Below are positions 47,817-60,298 of a stretch of DNA of 64,000 bases, one piece after another (position 1 is the stretch's first letter; every line of letters starts with the position of its first letter). The position numbers and the translations under genes were made by a program. Under the pieces are notes generated by a model. The model saw nothing but the letters and a program-made list of their open reading frames with translations, made no database searches and was not told where the DNA came from. Source of the DNA: Owenia fusiformis (Eukaryota > Annelida > Polychaeta > Sabellida > Oweniidae); NCBI GenBank assembly GCA_903813345.2, contig CAIIXF020000011.1, forward strand, positions 13,127,754 through 13,191,753, in the 5' to 3' direction.

Positions 47817-50800
47817 TTATAGTCTGGCAGAAATATAGGGTATTTTGACATTCAATCGTTTTCTTCGGATTACAATGTTTTTTTTAACTTATCAACATGA
47901 ATATAGGGTTGGGACCTCAAAACCACCAGGTGCCGGTGCGGCACCCTTGGGCAACTCTCTACAGAGCAATTCTTATACCCCCCTGATAAAATATACAGGG
48001 GGTACTATAAGACACCCTCATATCTCAGATACTGATAAATATATTAACTTGAGATTTTCAGGAATTAGTTTTAGTATGATGCTTGACATGTATGACAAAA
48101 ATCAAGAAAAAATCGTCATCCGTTGCTATAGCAACAGTAACAGAACACTATTTGTTACCATAGAGATGCATTATTTTGCTGATTTTCAACATTTCTTCAT
48201 ATAGTTGGTTCTTAAACTAGTATATAGTATTACACTAGTATATAGGACACTGCATATTTTATATTTAGTATATACATGTATATCAAATGAAATCTAATGA
48301 ATTCATACAGGTTGGCATATAGTCTAGACTTTGGCATTTAGAACATGCATCATAATAAAATCTAATAAAATACAATAGAGAGGTTGGCATAGTCTAGATT
48401 TTGGCATAATGTCTAACTTTTATAAGCATTGGCTTTCCTCATCTGAGCAATCAGACTACTGGGGGGCCCTGTATAGCTTCTGGGGGCCACTGGGGACCAT
48501 CATATAGCTTTTAAAGGCACTGTGAATATTTGATTTAACATTGAATTCAATTGGATATTTCTCTAACAGTGAAATTTAATGGCCATGAAACATTTCAGAT
48601 TGACAACATCGTGAATTTTTGTCAGTGAAAATTTGGGCTTACTTCTGTGGGCCACTGGGGGCCCTTGTATGGTTTCTGGGGGCCACTGGGGGCCCTGTAT
48701 AGCTTCTTAGCCCACCATATAGCTTTTTTGGGCCACTAGGGGCCCCTGCATAGCTTCTGGGGGCTCCTGTTTAGCTTCTTGGAGACACTGGGGGGCCACC
48801 ATATAGTTTTTGGGAGCCACCGTATAGCTTCTGGGGCCCCATGTATAGTTTCTTGGGGCCATTGGGGGCCACCGTACAGCTTCTGGGGGCAACCATATAG
48901 TTTCTGGGGGCCACTGGATGCCATCCTATAGCTTCTGGCGGCTGCTGGGGGCCACCGTATAGCTTCTGGGTGCCATCATATAGCTTCTGGGGCCTACCAT
49001 ATAGCTTCTTGGGGCTACTAGGGGCCCCTGTATAGCTTTTGGGGATCACTGTAAAGCTTCTTGGAGCCACTGGGGACCACCACATAGCTTCTGGGGGCTA
49101 CTAGGAGCCCCTGGATATGCTTCTGGGGGCCACCATATAGCTTTCTGGGGCCACCGTATAGCTTTAAGGGGGCACTAGGGGCCACTGATTAGATTCTGGG
49201 GGCTACTGGGGACCCCTGTATAGCTTCTGGGAGTCACCATATAGCTTCTAGGGGCCAGTTGGAGCCCCTGTATAGCTTCCGGGGGCTACCATATAGCTTC
49301 TGGGGGCTACTATGGGTCCCTGTATAGCTTCTGGGGGCTCCTGTTTATCTTCTTGGGGACACTGGGGGGCCACCATATAGTTTTTGGGAGCCACCGTATA
49401 GCTTCTGGGGGCCACTGGATGTCATCCTATAGCTTCTGGGGCCTACCATATAGCTTCTTTGGGCCACTAGGGGCCCCTGTATAGCTTTTGGGGGCCACTG
49501 TAAAGCTTCTTGGAGCCACTGGGGACCACCATATAGCTTCTGGGAGCTACTAGGGGCCGCTGGATATGCTTCTGGGGGCTACCATATAGTTCTCCGGGGC
49601 CACCGTATAGCTTTAAGGGGGGAATAGGGGCCACTGTATAGATTCTGGGGGCTACTGGAGGCCCCTGTATAGCTTCTGGGAGTCACCATATAGCTTCTAG
49701 GGGCCAGTTGGAGCCCCTGTATAGCTTCCAGGGGCTACCATATAGCTTCTGGGGGCTACTATGGGTCCCTGTATAGCTTCTGGGGGCTCCTGTTTAGCTT
49801 ATTGGGGACACTGGGGGGCCACCATATAGTTTTTGGGAGCCACCGTATAGCTTCTGGGGGCCCTTGTATAGTTGCTTGGGGCCATTGGGGGCCACCGTAT
49901 AGCTTCTGGGGGCCACTGGATGTCATCCTATAGCTTCTGGGGCCTATCATATAGCTTCTTGGGGCCACTAGGGGCCCCTGTATAGCTTTTGGGGGCCACT
50001 GTAAAGCTTCTTGGAGCCACTGGGGACCACCATATAGCTTCTGGGAGCTACTAGGGGCCGCTGGATATGCTTCTGGGGGCTACCATATAGTTCTCCAGGG
50101 CCACCGTATAGCTTTAAGGGGGCACTAGGGGCCACTGTATAGGTTCTGGGGGCTACTGGAGGCCCCTGTATATCTTCTGGAAGTCACCATATAGCTTCTA
50201 GGGGCCATTTGGAGCCCCTGTATAGCTTCTGGAAGTCACCATATAGCTTCTAGGGGCCATTTGGAGCCCCTGTATAGCTTCTGTGGGCTACCATATAGCT
50301 TCTGGGGGCTACTAGGGGTCCCTGTATAGCTTCTGGGGGCCACCTTATAGCATCTTGTGGCCACTGGGGGCCCTGTATAGCTTCTGGGGCCACTGGGGTC
50401 CATGGTATAGCTTCTGGGGGCCACTTTTATTTGAACCTTAAAAATTAATATATTTTTGCCAGATTTGGTGGCTGTCGAGGTGGGGTAAAATTAAATTTTT
50501 TTTTTTCAAATTCATGTGACTATTTATCTCTAAAGCAGCACTTTCTTACCTAGGGAGCATAACCTTTCAAGAAGTGTTATTTTGGACCACCTTTTTTAAG
50601 AAAGTGAAATGTAAAAACCTGATTATTAAGTGATGTTACCATAGCAACTGAAATGTTAGATATATTACATTAACCATATGATGAATTATTTCATCTTTAC
50701 TTCTAATCATGTATATAACAGATACGTATATACTTCAGATGCTTTAAGAATCAAGAATATGAAGAAAATTATGAAAATCAGCAAAATTATGCATTTCTAC

Positions 50801-51131
50801 GGTAACAAATAGTGTCTATTTCTGTTGCTATAGCAACGGATTAAGATTTTTTCTTGATTTTTGTCACATGTGTCAAGCATCATACTAAAACCAATTCCTG
50901 AAAATTTCAAGTTAATATATTTATTAGTGCCTGAGATATGAGGGTGTCTTATAGTACCCCCTGTATATTTTATCAGGGGGGTATAAGAAATGCTCTGTAG
51001 AGAGTTGCCCAAGGGTGCCGCTCCGGCATCCAATGGTTTTGAGGTCCCAACCCTATATTCATGCTGATAAGTTAAAAAAACATTGTAATCCGAAGAAAAC
51101 GATTAGCTTTGAAGTTTCTGCCAGACTATTA
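47817..51131. mobile_element. 3.3-kb element with long inverted arms and a minisatellite core
   Basis: TAGTCTGGCAGAAA (47820-47833) is inverted at 51115-51128 and TTA flanks both ends, which would suit a PIF/Harbinger-type target duplication. The arms extend about 370 bp: GGGTTGGGACCTCAAAACCA, GCACCCTTGGGCAACTCTC and ATACAGGGGGTACTATAAG occur in both, inverted. Each arm encodes the same frame (about 47920-48160 + and 50800-51030 -), including GAAPLGNSLQS and GGTIRHPHIS, which may simply reflect arm similarity. No transposase. Confidence 0.75.
48440..50430. repeat. G-rich minisatellite TATAGCTTCTGGGGGCCACTGG-type
   Basis: Dozens of units of roughly 25-33 bp built from TATAGCTTCTGGGG + GCCACTAGGGGCCCCTG variants. 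A higher-order repeat of roughly 450-570 bp is visible: the CTGTTTANCTTNTTGGGGAC marker occurs near 48769, 49341 and 49790. Much more GC-rich than its surroundings. Minus-strand frames are repeat artefacts. Confidence 0.9.
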
Positions 51132-51639
51132 GCTACTTAGCCACCAATGTTGTACATGCAGTGCAGATAATCTATAACAACAAAATTCTCGATTTCTGAA
51201 TTCCTCATGATTTCAAATTTCAATCCAGATGTTCCTATTGAAAAAGAAAAATCCTTAAGGTGCCGTGGTAATTAACAGGAAGTGACAAAACCATGCTGGA
51301 TTTGAAACATTTTTTGAACCAAGATAACAGAGTTCTGTTTTGACCTCTAGTCAGTTTAACATTCCACATATCATTTACATGACCAGGATCACAATGTACA
51401 TTGATGGAATGACCCTAAATATGATTAAATAACTTTTTCAGCCCTCTGAAATGTGACTGAAAAATAGCTAAAAGTATGAGCCTAGGAAAGGTCACTGAAC
51501 AGAATCTTTTGAATTTTTTAGAATAATTTTACATTTATATATTTAATATTTCTTCCTTCAAACAGGTACGCCTGTGCTGTTTCTAAAAAAACTATTTTCA
51601 ATGTAACAGAGCAGTCAATGCGATGGAGAATTGCATCAG
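51132..51639. other. spacer, no feature recognised
   Basis: AT-rich sequence with no repeat or coding signal I can identify. Confidence 0.3.
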
Positions 51640-52476
51640 AATATCAAGAATATAGTTATCGCAAAAATCGTAAAATAACACATATAAAAATGGCCACCAT
51701 TTTCAAAATAGTCGCTCATAAGAAAGTGTTATATACTTTTAAGTAGGTACAAATAAAATTTCAACAAATCGCACATACCTACATGTAAATAGCAGCCATT
51801 TTGAAAAATGGCCACCTACTAGCCCAAAGTGTCATTAGACAGTGTGCCCTTCTTTATGAGCATTCAATGACACATATAAAATATGATCAAAATCGCTCTA
51901 TTATATCTATTATTATGAGTTATAGTAAAAATCTTAAAATGGCAAACATACAAATGGCCCCCTTCTAGCCAAAGTGTCATAAAACAGTGTGCCCTTCTTA
52001 TGAGCATTCAGTGACACATATAAAATATGATCAAAATCGCTCTATCACTTATTATGAGTTATAGTAAAAATCGTAAAATGGCAAACATACAAATGGCTGC
52101 CTTCTAGCCAAAGTGTCATAAAACAGTGTGCCATGCTTATGAGTATTCAGTGACACATATAAAATATGATCAAAATCGCTATACATGTATTGGTTTTTGA
52201 GTTATAGTAAAAAATGTAAAATAGCAAACATACAAATGGCTGCCTTCTAGCCAAAGTGTCATAAAACAGTGTGCCATGCTTATGAGTATTCAGTGACACA
52301 TATAAAATATGATCAAAATCGCTATACATGTATTGGTTTTTGAGTTATAGTAAAAAATGTAAAATAGCAAACATACAAATGGCTGCCTTCTAGCCAAAGT
52401 GTCATAAAACAGTGTGCCATGCTTATGAGTATTCAGTGACACATATAAAATATGATCAAAATCACTAACTTATTAT
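51640..52476 (+). repeat. satellite array, period about 140 bp
   Basis: Units marked by AAAGTGTCATAAAACAGTGT (near 51972, 52111, 52254, 52397), with ATTCAGTGACACATATAAAA and ATGATCAAAATCGCT. Related to the interior of the elements at 41.5 and 44.5 kb (GTGTCATTAGACAGTGTGCC there), so this is probably a third, terminus-less copy. Confidence 0.8.
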
Positions 52477-53660
52477 GATAAGAAATCAAAATATTATTTT
52501 GCAATAATGTATGGAAAATATATTCCTTTTGTACATGAATGACATTTGTATATCTTGGATTACTTCTAGTTTGGCTTATAAAGTCACAGGCTGGTATCGA
52601 AAGATTTGTCCGCTGTGACGGAGCATGCTATTTTTCGTAAAAACACTAAAGAATGCTTCACGATTTATTTTTTAATTCATATGTTTCGACATATCAAAGA
52701 TAATTACTAGCTTACTCCATGCAATGGATATATCATTTGCGTGTAACCTTCACTTCTGTTTGTAGTCCAATAACGCTAGGAGTAAAATCTATTGAAAACG
52801 GCGCCAGAGTATCAAACTCTAAAATGTACCATTTCTTTTTTAACTTTTTAATGGCATGATATAGTGACACGATAATATTAACATATGTTTCCAGCATAAA
52901 TCTGAATGTATTAATGAGATATTAATGCATTGGGTCTTTTTAATTTTTTTATAAAAAATAATATTAATATTTTTTGTTCGCTGTGACGAAGCATTTTCAC
53001 AGTTCACATTTGCAACTGCTCCGTCACAGCGGACAAAAAAATTAAACATTATTTTTTATAAAAGAATTTAAAATACCAAATACATCAACATCTCATTTAT
53101 ACCTTCATAGTTATGCTGAAACCATGTGTAAATATTATCGTGTCACTATATCGTGCCATTAGAAAATTAAACAAGAAATGGTACATTTTGAAGTATGATA
53201 CTCCGGCGCCATTTTCAATAGCTTTTCTTCCCAGCGTAATTGGACTTCAAACAGAACTGAAAGTTACCCGCAAATGATATATCCATTGCATGGCGTAAGT
53301 AATTGTGTATGGTATAACGAAACATATGAGTTAAAAAATAAATCGTGAAGTATTCTTAGTGTTTTTATGAAAAATAGCATACTCCGTCACAGCGGACCAA
53401 TATTTCGATACCAGCCTGTGAAAGTGTGTGGCCTCTTATATTTGGATGCTTCTCTGCCATGTAATTTTCAATAAGATTAACATGGCTGAAATTCTTCAAA
53501 TTACAAGACGGCACAGGCTTATTGCACAAAAACTAAAAGATCTGAAATATACAAATGTCATTCATGTACATTATGAATATACTTTTCCACATATTATTGC
53601 ACAATGGTCTCCCAATTTCTTATTTTTGCCGTTCTACTGACGCAATGAAGCAGTGAAATG
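52477..53660. mobile_element. foldback family A, copy 3, split by another element
   Basis: Left arm 52477-52584 (TTTTGCAATAATGTATGGAAAA, TGTACATGAATGACATTTGT); right arm 53421-53660 ending ACTGACGCAATGAAGCAGTG. Removing 52585-53420 restores the layout of the copy at 43437-43823. Confidence 0.75.
52580..53425. mobile_element. 836-bp foldback element with AAAGT target duplication
   Basis: CACAGGCTGGTATCGAAA (52585 on) is inverted at 53403-53420 (TTTCGATACCAGCCTGTG). AAAGT flanks both ends (52580-52584, 53421-53425). Long arms pair throughout: GTCCGCTGTGACGGAGCATG with CATACTCCGTCACAGCGGAC, and AATCGTGAAG with CTTCACGATT. Inserted in foldback family A copy 3. Confidence 0.88.
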
Positions 53661-55480
53661 GTCATTTGATTGCTTATTTTTAAATTGAAAGTAGTCACAA
53701 ACATTTCTGTTTTGAGTGTAACATTACAAATTTTGAAATTTGGTTGTATTTGGAGCGAAGTTGCAACATCTGGTACGCCTGTGCGTACCCAGCGTACCCA
53801 TAAATGTGGGGTTATTTTGAGGTCATTTGATATTTAGGACTCTTGAGAAACAAATGTCCTAAATATAAAAAAAATCAAAATGACCCCACATTTATGGGGG
53901 TAATGGAATGGCTGCTACCTCCGCCCCCCCCCCCCCTAGTGTTCAAATTCAGCAAACTGTGCCAAAAAATTCAGGTGTCTCAATCTGACTGTAGGGTAGT
54001 TCCCGTAGGCCATGACCATGGGCTTTCAATTAGAAGGGTATGCAACCTGTGTAATAACTCAAAATGAGCAATGCCATGCTTCCAAGTTGAAGTTCCCTGC
54101 CTCCTTGTAATATTACTTCAACATGAAAACTTGTAAAATATATAAGAGCATAGTTACCTCCGCATGTGCAATCAAGTTCAATGTACCATTTAACATCACT
54201 ATCTGGCCTCGAACCAGTCGTAATATCTGATATAATCCTTCACAAATTTGGAAAAATTATTACGTCTTCCAAAATAAAATTTCACAATATTGAAGTACGG
54301 CGCGAAATTGACACGTGACTACTCTCAAGTTACTATGAAAATGGAAACAGTAATAGCCTATACTTAATTGATTATTTAGGTTACTAAAAGCCATAAAGAT
54401 GCTAACGCAATTATAAAATAAATAAATTTTAACGTAGGTGAATAGGGATGAGGCTGAAAAACAAGAGCAATAAGTATTAAAAATTAAAATGAAAACGGGA
54501 TTTTGCGAGACTATCTAAGCTAGCACACGATTTTAAACCATGGGCTTTCAACTAGAAGGGTATGCAACTCTATGTAATAACATGAGACCTTCAAAATGAG
54601 CAATGACATGCTTCCCTTTTATGGCAATATTTCAAAAAGTATTAGATAAATGTATATGTTTTAGTATTATTTTGAATAAAAATCAATTTTTTAATATGAT
54701 TTAAGCATAAAATATATTCAATATCATAAAAAAGTAAACAAAAGAGACCAATAAGAATAAGAGTTATCAAGATGTTCTCTTGAGTATTGCATTGTGGGTA
54801 ATTATTCAAGAACACATTCCAATAAAAACATAATTTGTGGGAGAATGTTCACTTTCTGTATTGTCATAATTATGATGAATTCCAATTTTTATTAAATTAT
54901 CAAGATGTATGTAGAAGATCACGTTTTTATTTTTGAGTTATTTCTTTTAATCATCAATAAAAAGTACAAGATAAGATTTTCTTGGAATGTGTACATTCTC
55001 CAATTTTGAAAACCCATGGCAATGTTTATGTATGAAATATGGGAAGTTGCCTACCCTTCTAGTTGAAAGCCCATGTTTAAACCGACTCTTATTTTAAACC
55101 CTGGATCATGAATGTGCCAGAGAAGTGCACATCAATGCACATACAGTCAAATGCGGGATTCGGTCTGGTACAACCGTGGCAATTTTAACGAATTCCAGTG
55201 GAGGGATCGGGCGCAACCTTGGCACAATTTTCTGGCACAACCATTAGGCTTACCAAATATACGGGAACAAACACCCCCCCCTCCCACTCATGACTTTTAT
55301 TCTAGAAAATACTTTTTCTTACATTATACAGTGAGTGGTGCGTTTTAAATCTTCTTTCTGGGCCTGTGGACACAACCGTAGTTCATGCTATGTACTATAC
55401 TGTGTTATTATCATTGTTACAGTAATACAGTTGTTACAGAATGCTTTACCATTGCCACAAAATATCAGCCGATGAGCCGG
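53661..55480. repeat. region with direct and inverted copies of a CATGGGCTTTCAA segment
   Basis: CATGGGCTTTCAAYTAGAAGGGTATGCAAC occurs directly at about 54018 and 54538 and inverted at about 55035-55072, suggesting an element with an extra internal copy. A C-run lies at 53923-53936. No gene seen. Confidence 0.5.
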
Positions 55481-55489
55481 TATTAATTT

Positions 55490-55750
55490 AACATGGTACA
55501 ACCGTGACAAAAAATGCCAAGCACAAGCGTTACAATGTTACAAATTGTAACACGTTCTGTAACAACACATACAATGTTAAGTAATGTAACAATGGCTGGT
55601 ACCACAGTGACAATGTTAAAAATTGTAACATATTCTGCAAGAACAGATACAATTTTCAATAATATAACAATGTCTGGTACAACTGTGACAATGTTAAATA
55701 TTGTAAAAATGTCTGGAACAACCGTGACAATGTTAAAATTGGTACGAGGT
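55490..55750 (+). repeat. irregular tandem repeat, GGTACAACCGTGACAATGTT type
   Basis: About five or more units with GGTACAACYGTGACAATGTTA and RTTGTAACA. Both strands stay open across it (84 and 93 codons), as expected from a low-complexity array. Not coding. Confidence 0.7.
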
Positions 55751-55929
55751 TTGTTTTTATACATTTAGCTAATATTGTCTTTTGATTTTTGCCTTTGAAA
55801 TAATCCTTAAAACAGTGGAAATTGTGACAATAGTAGTATTAACAAATTTTCTAATATAAATAAAACAAATAATATATTGTTCATTATTTCTTCTTAAAAC
55901 AGGGATGATGACCATATGTCTTAGACTCA

Positions 55930-56620
55930 GCCTAGGAGGTGTCAATGACAGTCCAACTTATTTTACTTTTTGACAAGTATTTTCTGGGCAACTGATGAAC
56001 CAAATTCACTAAAGATTTGCACAAAGTAGCATAAGAGTATCATTTGCAAGTTGTAAAAATCTAAAGAAGATCAAACAAATATTCTGTGATCAGTCAAAAT
56101 AGCTTGTCTGTGTGCCATGACTAATTAATTTGTTTCATTCTTCCAAAATATCCAAAATCCATTTATTCTCAAAATTCATTGGAGATGATATTGTTAGAAT
56201 AAATACGGAAAAGTATTTTTCCTTGGAAATGGGTTAATAAGTAACTTTTACACTGATATTGGATATTTTGACATACTGTATTTAATTTACAAATACACAC
56301 ATAATATTTGAGCAATTTCTTACATATTCATAGTGCTAGCAGAAGAAGAATTTGGTTCATCTAATCCTGAGAAATTACTCGTCAAATTATTTCCCTTTTT
56401 TGGTGCAAATGATATAAAGGTCTTAGTGCGTTGCTCCGGTATGGGATCTTTTGACATTCTACGTTGAATTAATTAGTACTCACATTTACTTGATCTTTTT
56501 CATAGTGTCATACGTTGTTAATGATACTCTTGGGCTACTTTGTACAAATTTTCAGTGAATGTGGTTGCCGAGAAAATACTTGTCAAAAAGTGTCTCATTT
56601 TTGGGACACCCGATATATAT
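55930..56620. mobile_element. foldback element
   Basis: CTTTTTGACAAGTATTTTCT near 55968 is inverted as GAGAAAATACTTGTCAAAAA near 56570. Further in, ACAAAGTAGCATAAGAGTATCATT (56020 area) pairs with the 56518-56545 area. Exact ends not resolved. Confidence 0.65.
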
Positions 56621-56919
56621 AACACCATGCTGTATAATTATTTCATTGTAAATATGTAAACTTAAGGTCAAAATTAATCAAAATGAATAGTTTGCATATT
56701 TTTTCTAGAAATACCAGGAATTATTTTTGCTTTCATATGGTACCAATGTCATTATGATCTCATAATGATTAATATAAACTGTTACTCTGGAAACGAACGA
56801 TTAAAATAATTTTTTGCCTAAAAATCTTAAAAAACACCAGTGCATCCGTAAAGCTCAATACGCAAGCTTTTGATCAGTATCAAAGCCCAAAAATACCTTC
56901 TACCTTTCTCATTCAATAT

Positions 56920-58640
56920 CTGGATTTGTAAAATTCTCGATACTAGATACATGTGTTTGATTTAGGCCTCTATCTTTTTGCATAATGACATCAAAATCAC
57001 AATGATATTGTTTGCCTGATATATAAATACATGTAAGTGTTGTGTTCAGTCACGTATAAACACAAAATAGTTTATCTTCAATACTATTAGGCTACAAAAG
57101 CACATGATATTTGTTTGTATTTTGTAAAATCACCAAAAATCGAGCGTTTCTATTTCTATGACATCACAATGATCCTGAAACCTTGAGAAATGTGTATTTT
57201 TAACAAGTTTGTTAAATTAGCTTTACAATGATAGTTTTAATATGATTTATGGTCAAACCGTTCTCTAGATATCTTCAAAAGTATATTCCTGGACTTAATA
57301 GTGACATCATTGCAGTTACCATGGAAACCATCATTTTTAGAAATGTTCTCACCTGTTTTGATTTATTTTAGTCATTAGGCGTGTTTAAACAGATGCTAAG
57401 CTTTCCAAAAGTACCATGATTAGCCAGTACCCTTTTCATTGATATATTTAACATGACATTTTAATGTTGAGGATTTTTAAGTTATCATTGAAAATGTATA
57501 AAATAGAATATAAATGCCTCAAATATATCTGGATTTGTCAATAATCCCGATATTAGATATTTGAATTAGGCCTCTATCTCTTTGTATTATGACATCACAA
57601 TCATAGTGATATTGTTTGTTCGATATACTAATACCATGTGTTGTGTTAAGTCACTTAAGACAAAACATATTTTACTTTAAGTATTGTAGCTTACAGAAGC
57701 ATATGATACATGTTTAGATTCTGTCAAAATCACCGAAAAATCAGCCGTTTCTAGTTCTATGACATCACAATGAGCCCAATAATCCAAAAAATACCTTTTT
57801 TCAACAAGTTTGTTAAATTACCTTTACAGTGATACTTTTATCAAGACATATGGTCAAAGCGTTCTCTAGATATGTTCAAAAGTATATTCATGGGCCTTAA
57901 TGGTGACAACATTGCAGTTACCATGGAAACCAGCATTTTAAAGAATTTTCTCACCTGTTCTGAATTGTTTTAGTCGTCAAACATATTAGTGCAGATGCTA
58001 AGCTTTCCAACGGTACCATGATTTGCCAGTAACCTTTTCATTGATATATTAAACATAACATTATATTGTTGAGGATTTTTTAAATTATCATTGAAAATAT
58101 ATAAAATGTATAAATGCCTCAAATATATCTTGATTTGTCAAAAATCTCGATATTAGATATTTGAATTAGGCCTCTATCTCTTTGCATTATGACATCACAA
58201 TCATAATGATATTGTTTGCCTGATAATATACATATAAGTGTTGTGTTAAGTCACTTTTAAACACAAAATAGTTTTATTGGATAATGTCGCTTACATTAGC
58301 ATACGACACGTGTCTAAATTCTGTCAAAATCACCGAAAAATCAAGCGTTTTTAGTTCTATGACATCACAATAGGCTCGAAAATCCTAAAAATATGTTTTT
58401 TTCAAAGGGTCTTTTAAATTACCTTTACAGTGGTACTTTTATCATGATGTATGGTCAAAGCGTTCTCTATATATGTTCAAAAGTATATAATTTGTCCTTA
58501 ATACTGACAACATTGCAGTTACCATGGAAACCAGCATTTTTAAGAACTTTTCCACCTGTTCTGAATTTTTATAGTCTTCAAACATGTTAGTCCAGGTGTT
58601 TAGCTTTCCAACGGTACCAAGATTAGCCGGTAACCTTTTG
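56920..58640 (+). repeat. three-copy tandem repeat of about 600 bp
   Basis: Units begin ATCTGGATTTGT at about 56920, 57529 and 58127 (last incomplete). Each carries TTAGGCCTCTATCT, TATGACATCACAAT, GCGTTCTCTAGATAT and TTGCAGTTACCATGGAAACC in the same order. Units are clearly diverged, so the duplication is old. No coding frame is kept across units. Confidence 0.85.
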
Positions 58641-59195
58641 GAGGTTTAAACTTCTTTATTTGAAGACTTTATGAGATCTGGCTACTCATCTAAACTGCCT
58701 ATGAGGTGATGCATTGGCAAATATGAAGGCAACTGAATCACAAGCTGTACCCTTATGTTAACATATGGACCAATGCTTTGGGCCAAGTCATTGACAACAC
58801 AACACTTCCACGGAGACCAAATAAAAGAAGAATGAAAGACCCATTAAAACGATGTCATGGATGTACTAGTATAGTACTAAACAAATTTTATCAAATGTTT
58901 GGAGATGGCTTTTCCATGAATCTCAAGGTCATGATCTCATTTTGCCATTTACTTGTCATAGTGGAAATTTCAGTGTATTGACCTTATTCACGGTGGTAAA
59001 GCAGACCCGATGATGCAATGAGCTTGCTCGGCGGGCATGACTGTGTAACGGGGCTCAAGTATGTGCTCATGGTATCATCGTGGCTAACACCCGTGTTATT
59101 ATTCCCAACGTTCCGAAACTTCTCACTGTAAACTAGTGGAGGTATAATTATAACAATAGATGCGAGTAAAAATAATCTTGATTTACGTCATTAAA
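58641..59195. other. no feature recognised
   Basis: A 67-codon frame at 58778-58981 has no motif I know. Base composition is less AT-rich in 58990-59110. Confidence 0.3.
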
Positions 59196-60298
59196 TAGTA
59201 CCCCGGACAGGTTGTATGATGCAGTCATTTTTTTACTCTATATTTGCAATAGATCAACCATTCTTGTTAAAATGTTCATATTTTATTCTGGAGACAATTT
59301 CCAACATGGAAAAAAAATATTTTAACAAAATTCCCAATTTTATGATTTTGACGGGCTTTTTTCAAAAGCACTACACTGTCAATAAAATACAGGTTTTTGC
59401 TTGAACAATTGAACTTTTAACGTCATTTCAAATATTGTCTGGCTATTAAATAGTCAGCCGCCTAAAGTCTTTCCAGATATATCTGTTGCCATATTAATAA
59501 TGATGGCTGATTATTGTTATTCACTTGAGTCATATTCAATATTATTACAGTACATTAGGCCGATGAAAACTTGTTGCTCTGGGTCTCGTTTTGTGAAGCA
59601 CTCCCTAGATTGAGCCCAGATAGAGGAGGTCAATCTTGTCCACGGACAGGAGTTCAACCCGATCGAACTGTTCAATACTGTCCAAAATTAAGTAAAACAT
59701 TACGAATCTCTAATTTCAAGTATTCTTGGCATTAGATCTTTCAGAGATGTTAATATAGCCGTGTCAAATTTTAACATGAAATTTTCAGGGGGACCTGACA
59801 CTTTAAAAGTATGATACAATTTACGTGCCACGGGCTTGCATGCTGAGTGACGGTGGCGGAAAAACCAGTCGAGAAAAAGTTGCGTATTCAGAGGAAACGT
59901 TACCCAGAGTGACAAGTTTTTCATTTGCCTCAATGCACTGTAATAATATTAGGCCTATCGAATATGACAAAAAATGAATAACAATAATCAGTCATAATTA
60001 ATATGGCATCAAATACATCTGGAAAGACTTTAGGCTGCCAAAAATTCAATAACTAGACAATCTTTGAAATGACGTTAAAAGTTCAATTGTTCAAGCAAAA
60101 CCTGTATTTTATTGACAGTGGAGCGTTTTTGAAAAAAGCCCGTCAAAATCATAAAATTAGGAATTTCGTTAAAATATTTTTTTTCCATGTTGGAAATTGT
60201 CTCCAAAATGAAATATGAAAATTTTGATAAGAATGGTTGTTCTATTGCAAATATAGAGTAAAAAAACGACTGCATCATACAACCTGTCCGGGGTACTA
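59196..60298. mobile_element. 1.1-kb foldback element with TAGTACCCCGG termini
   Basis: TAGTACCCCGGACAGGTTGT (59196 on) is inverted at 60279-60298. The arms pair for about 370 bp to around 59570 / 59940. The core 59580-59940 carries a 77-codon minus-strand frame (59700-59933) without a recognised domain. A different family from the other foldbacks here. Confidence 0.85.

Noticed and set aside
47845-51033. Frame shared by both arms of the 47.8-51.1 kb element
   Set aside because: The two frames are inverse copies of one arm. No domain is recognised and the N-terminal parts differ, so kept only as a note on the element.
43457-53640. Similar 70-codon frames at 43457-43672 (-) and 53428-53640 (+) ending in the same 30-odd residues
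   Set aside because: They lie in the arm of a foldback family. Differences are mostly amino-acid changing and the third copy is not open, so conservation reflects recent common origin rather than coding.
55483-55768. 84- and 93-codon frames on opposite strands
   Set aside because: Low-complexity tandem repeat open on both strands.
58778-58981. 67-codon frame after the 600-bp repeats
   Set aside because: No known motif, no splice signals I trust, and repeat-rich surroundings.
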